Part shown: positions 63,086-64,000 of the stretch, in pieces
Numbering within the stretch: position 1 is the first letter of the stretch
Layout: the number at the start of each line of letters is the position of its first letter
Assembly: GCA_013396525.1 (NCBI GenBank)
Contig: VWYX01000828.1
Span: 1 to 64,000 of the forward strand
Source: Chaetorhynchus papuensis
Taxonomy: Eukaryota; Chordata; Aves; Passeriformes; Rhipiduridae
Length of the DNA: 64,000 nt
Reading direction: 5' to 3'
Program-made: the position numbers and the translations under genes
The notes under the pieces: model-generated
Database searches by the model: none
What the model saw: the letters and a program-made list of their open reading frames with translations, nothing else
Told to the model about the DNA's origin: nothing

Positions 63086-64000
63086 CTTTACCTGTACCTG
63101 CAGTTCTTTCACTCTGACAATGTTTGTGCAGCTTTAATTCCCAGAGGGGAGAAGGGGAGACAGACAGAAAGAGAAGAAAAGGAGAAGAGAAGCAGTGGAA
63201 AGGTGCTGGAAGCATCATTTGGTGTCAGATAATTGCAGGCATAATCAAGGTGTAATAAGAAGGTCCCTAATTCCTCCACAGGGTGATACAAGGTAAATTA
63301 ATTACCCTGCCTCACATATGTGTATGATGCCATTGAGAAGGAAGGAAATTATGGTCTGTGATACATACAACAGCCAGCTTTGGGTGTCACCTGCTCTATT
63401 TGTGTGCCCACAGCTGCCCCACAGGGCAGGGACAGTGTGTCAGGAGAGTGTTTTACATGGATAATGACAGAGGAAGGTTTGAAATGGGCAAAGCTGAGCT
63501 CCCACACAGACCCACCACCACAGTTTGTGAGCTCTGGGCTGGGCACTGCGTCCCTGTGGCCTTGGGTGAATCATTTTGTCTGTTTTAAAGGGTGGGGAGG
63601 TGGCCTGGAGAGGTGTTGGGTACTGAGAAAATAATTACCACACAACCTTCCCATTCCAATCATTATAAAAACCCCTCCAAACTTATACTTAGCCATGCTA
63701 AATGTGAGTTTTTCTTTCCATCACACTCACTGCTTGGAAACAACCCTCTGCAGATGACAGGGAAACATCAGAGAGTGAATTTTACGTGTGTGGAACTGGG
63801 GCAGTCTGTTGGATGTGAGGAGCTTCTGGGTGATGTTTGTGCCTGGAGACGACAGAGGTATTTTCTGTCATTCTCTCCGTGCTGGGCTGTGCTCCTGTGC
63901 CACCCCAGAACAGGTATTTCAGGTCACTCAGGGAGTGGTTTTGCATTTCAAGTATTCTTGTCTGGCTGACCTCATCCAGTTTATCCCCAGAGAGCTTTCA
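63086..64000. other. Right end, no gene recognised
   Basis: I see no exon here. In mammals the small ciliary gene C11orf1 (CFAP68) starts divergently next to the FDXACB1 promoter. None of its coding sequence is recognisable in this stretch, so it may lie beyond the window or be absent. Confidence 0.7.

Noticed and set aside
1..64000. miR-34b/c or other microRNA genes
   Set aside because: miR-34b/c belongs to the neighbouring BTG4 region in mammals. I saw no matching mature sequence or convincing hairpin here.

Overview
The window is vertebrate nuclear DNA, almost certainly from a bird. Three multi-exon genes have GT/AG introns, and CR1-type LINE fragments are scattered between them, as is typical of birds. 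Introns are short compared with the same genes in mammals (ALG9 spans about 17 kb here and far more in human), which suits an avian microchromosome. I lean towards a passerine but cannot show it. The gene order matches the human 11q23.1 block SIK2 - (PPP2R1B) - ALG9 - FDXACB1.

Layout. Positions 1-4076 are SIK2 intron 1; the first coding exon lies left of the window. Positions 4077-23449 (+) hold 14 SIK2 coding exons, inferred to be exons 2-15. They join into an uninterrupted frame of 864 codons plus stop, followed by a 3' UTR of about 2.9 kb ending at an AATAAA at 26372. Positions 26400-40400 are an intergenic interval with CR1 fragments, a minisatellite broken by a 105-base assembly gap and several palindromic transcription-factor sites, but no recognisable coding exon. 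PPP2R1B, expected here from mammalian order, is not visible. Positions 40666-58104 (-) hold ALG9 complete in 15 coding exons (599 aa) with a CpG-rich start region. Positions 59124-62359 (-) hold FDXACB1 complete in 5 coding exons (616 aa), also starting in a CpG-rich region. The right end carries a CR1 copy and about 0.9 kb in which I see nothing.

The three genes are not a pathway. SIK2 is an LKB1-activated, cAMP/PKA-inhibited kinase that restrains CRTC/CREB and class IIa HDAC signalling. ALG9 is an ER mannosyltransferase of N-glycan precursor synthesis. FDXACB1 fuses a BMT5-like Rossmann domain to a degenerate PheRS-like region and an anticodon-binding FDX-ACB domain. They are linked by conserved synteny.

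The most unusual signal is in SIK2. Several introns carry tandem repeats whose units contain copies of the neighbouring splice site: the exon 4 acceptor in intron 3, the exon 7 donor in intron 7, and an acceptor-like motif repeated eight times in intron 8. No defence system, CRISPR array, RNA gene or domesticated element was found.
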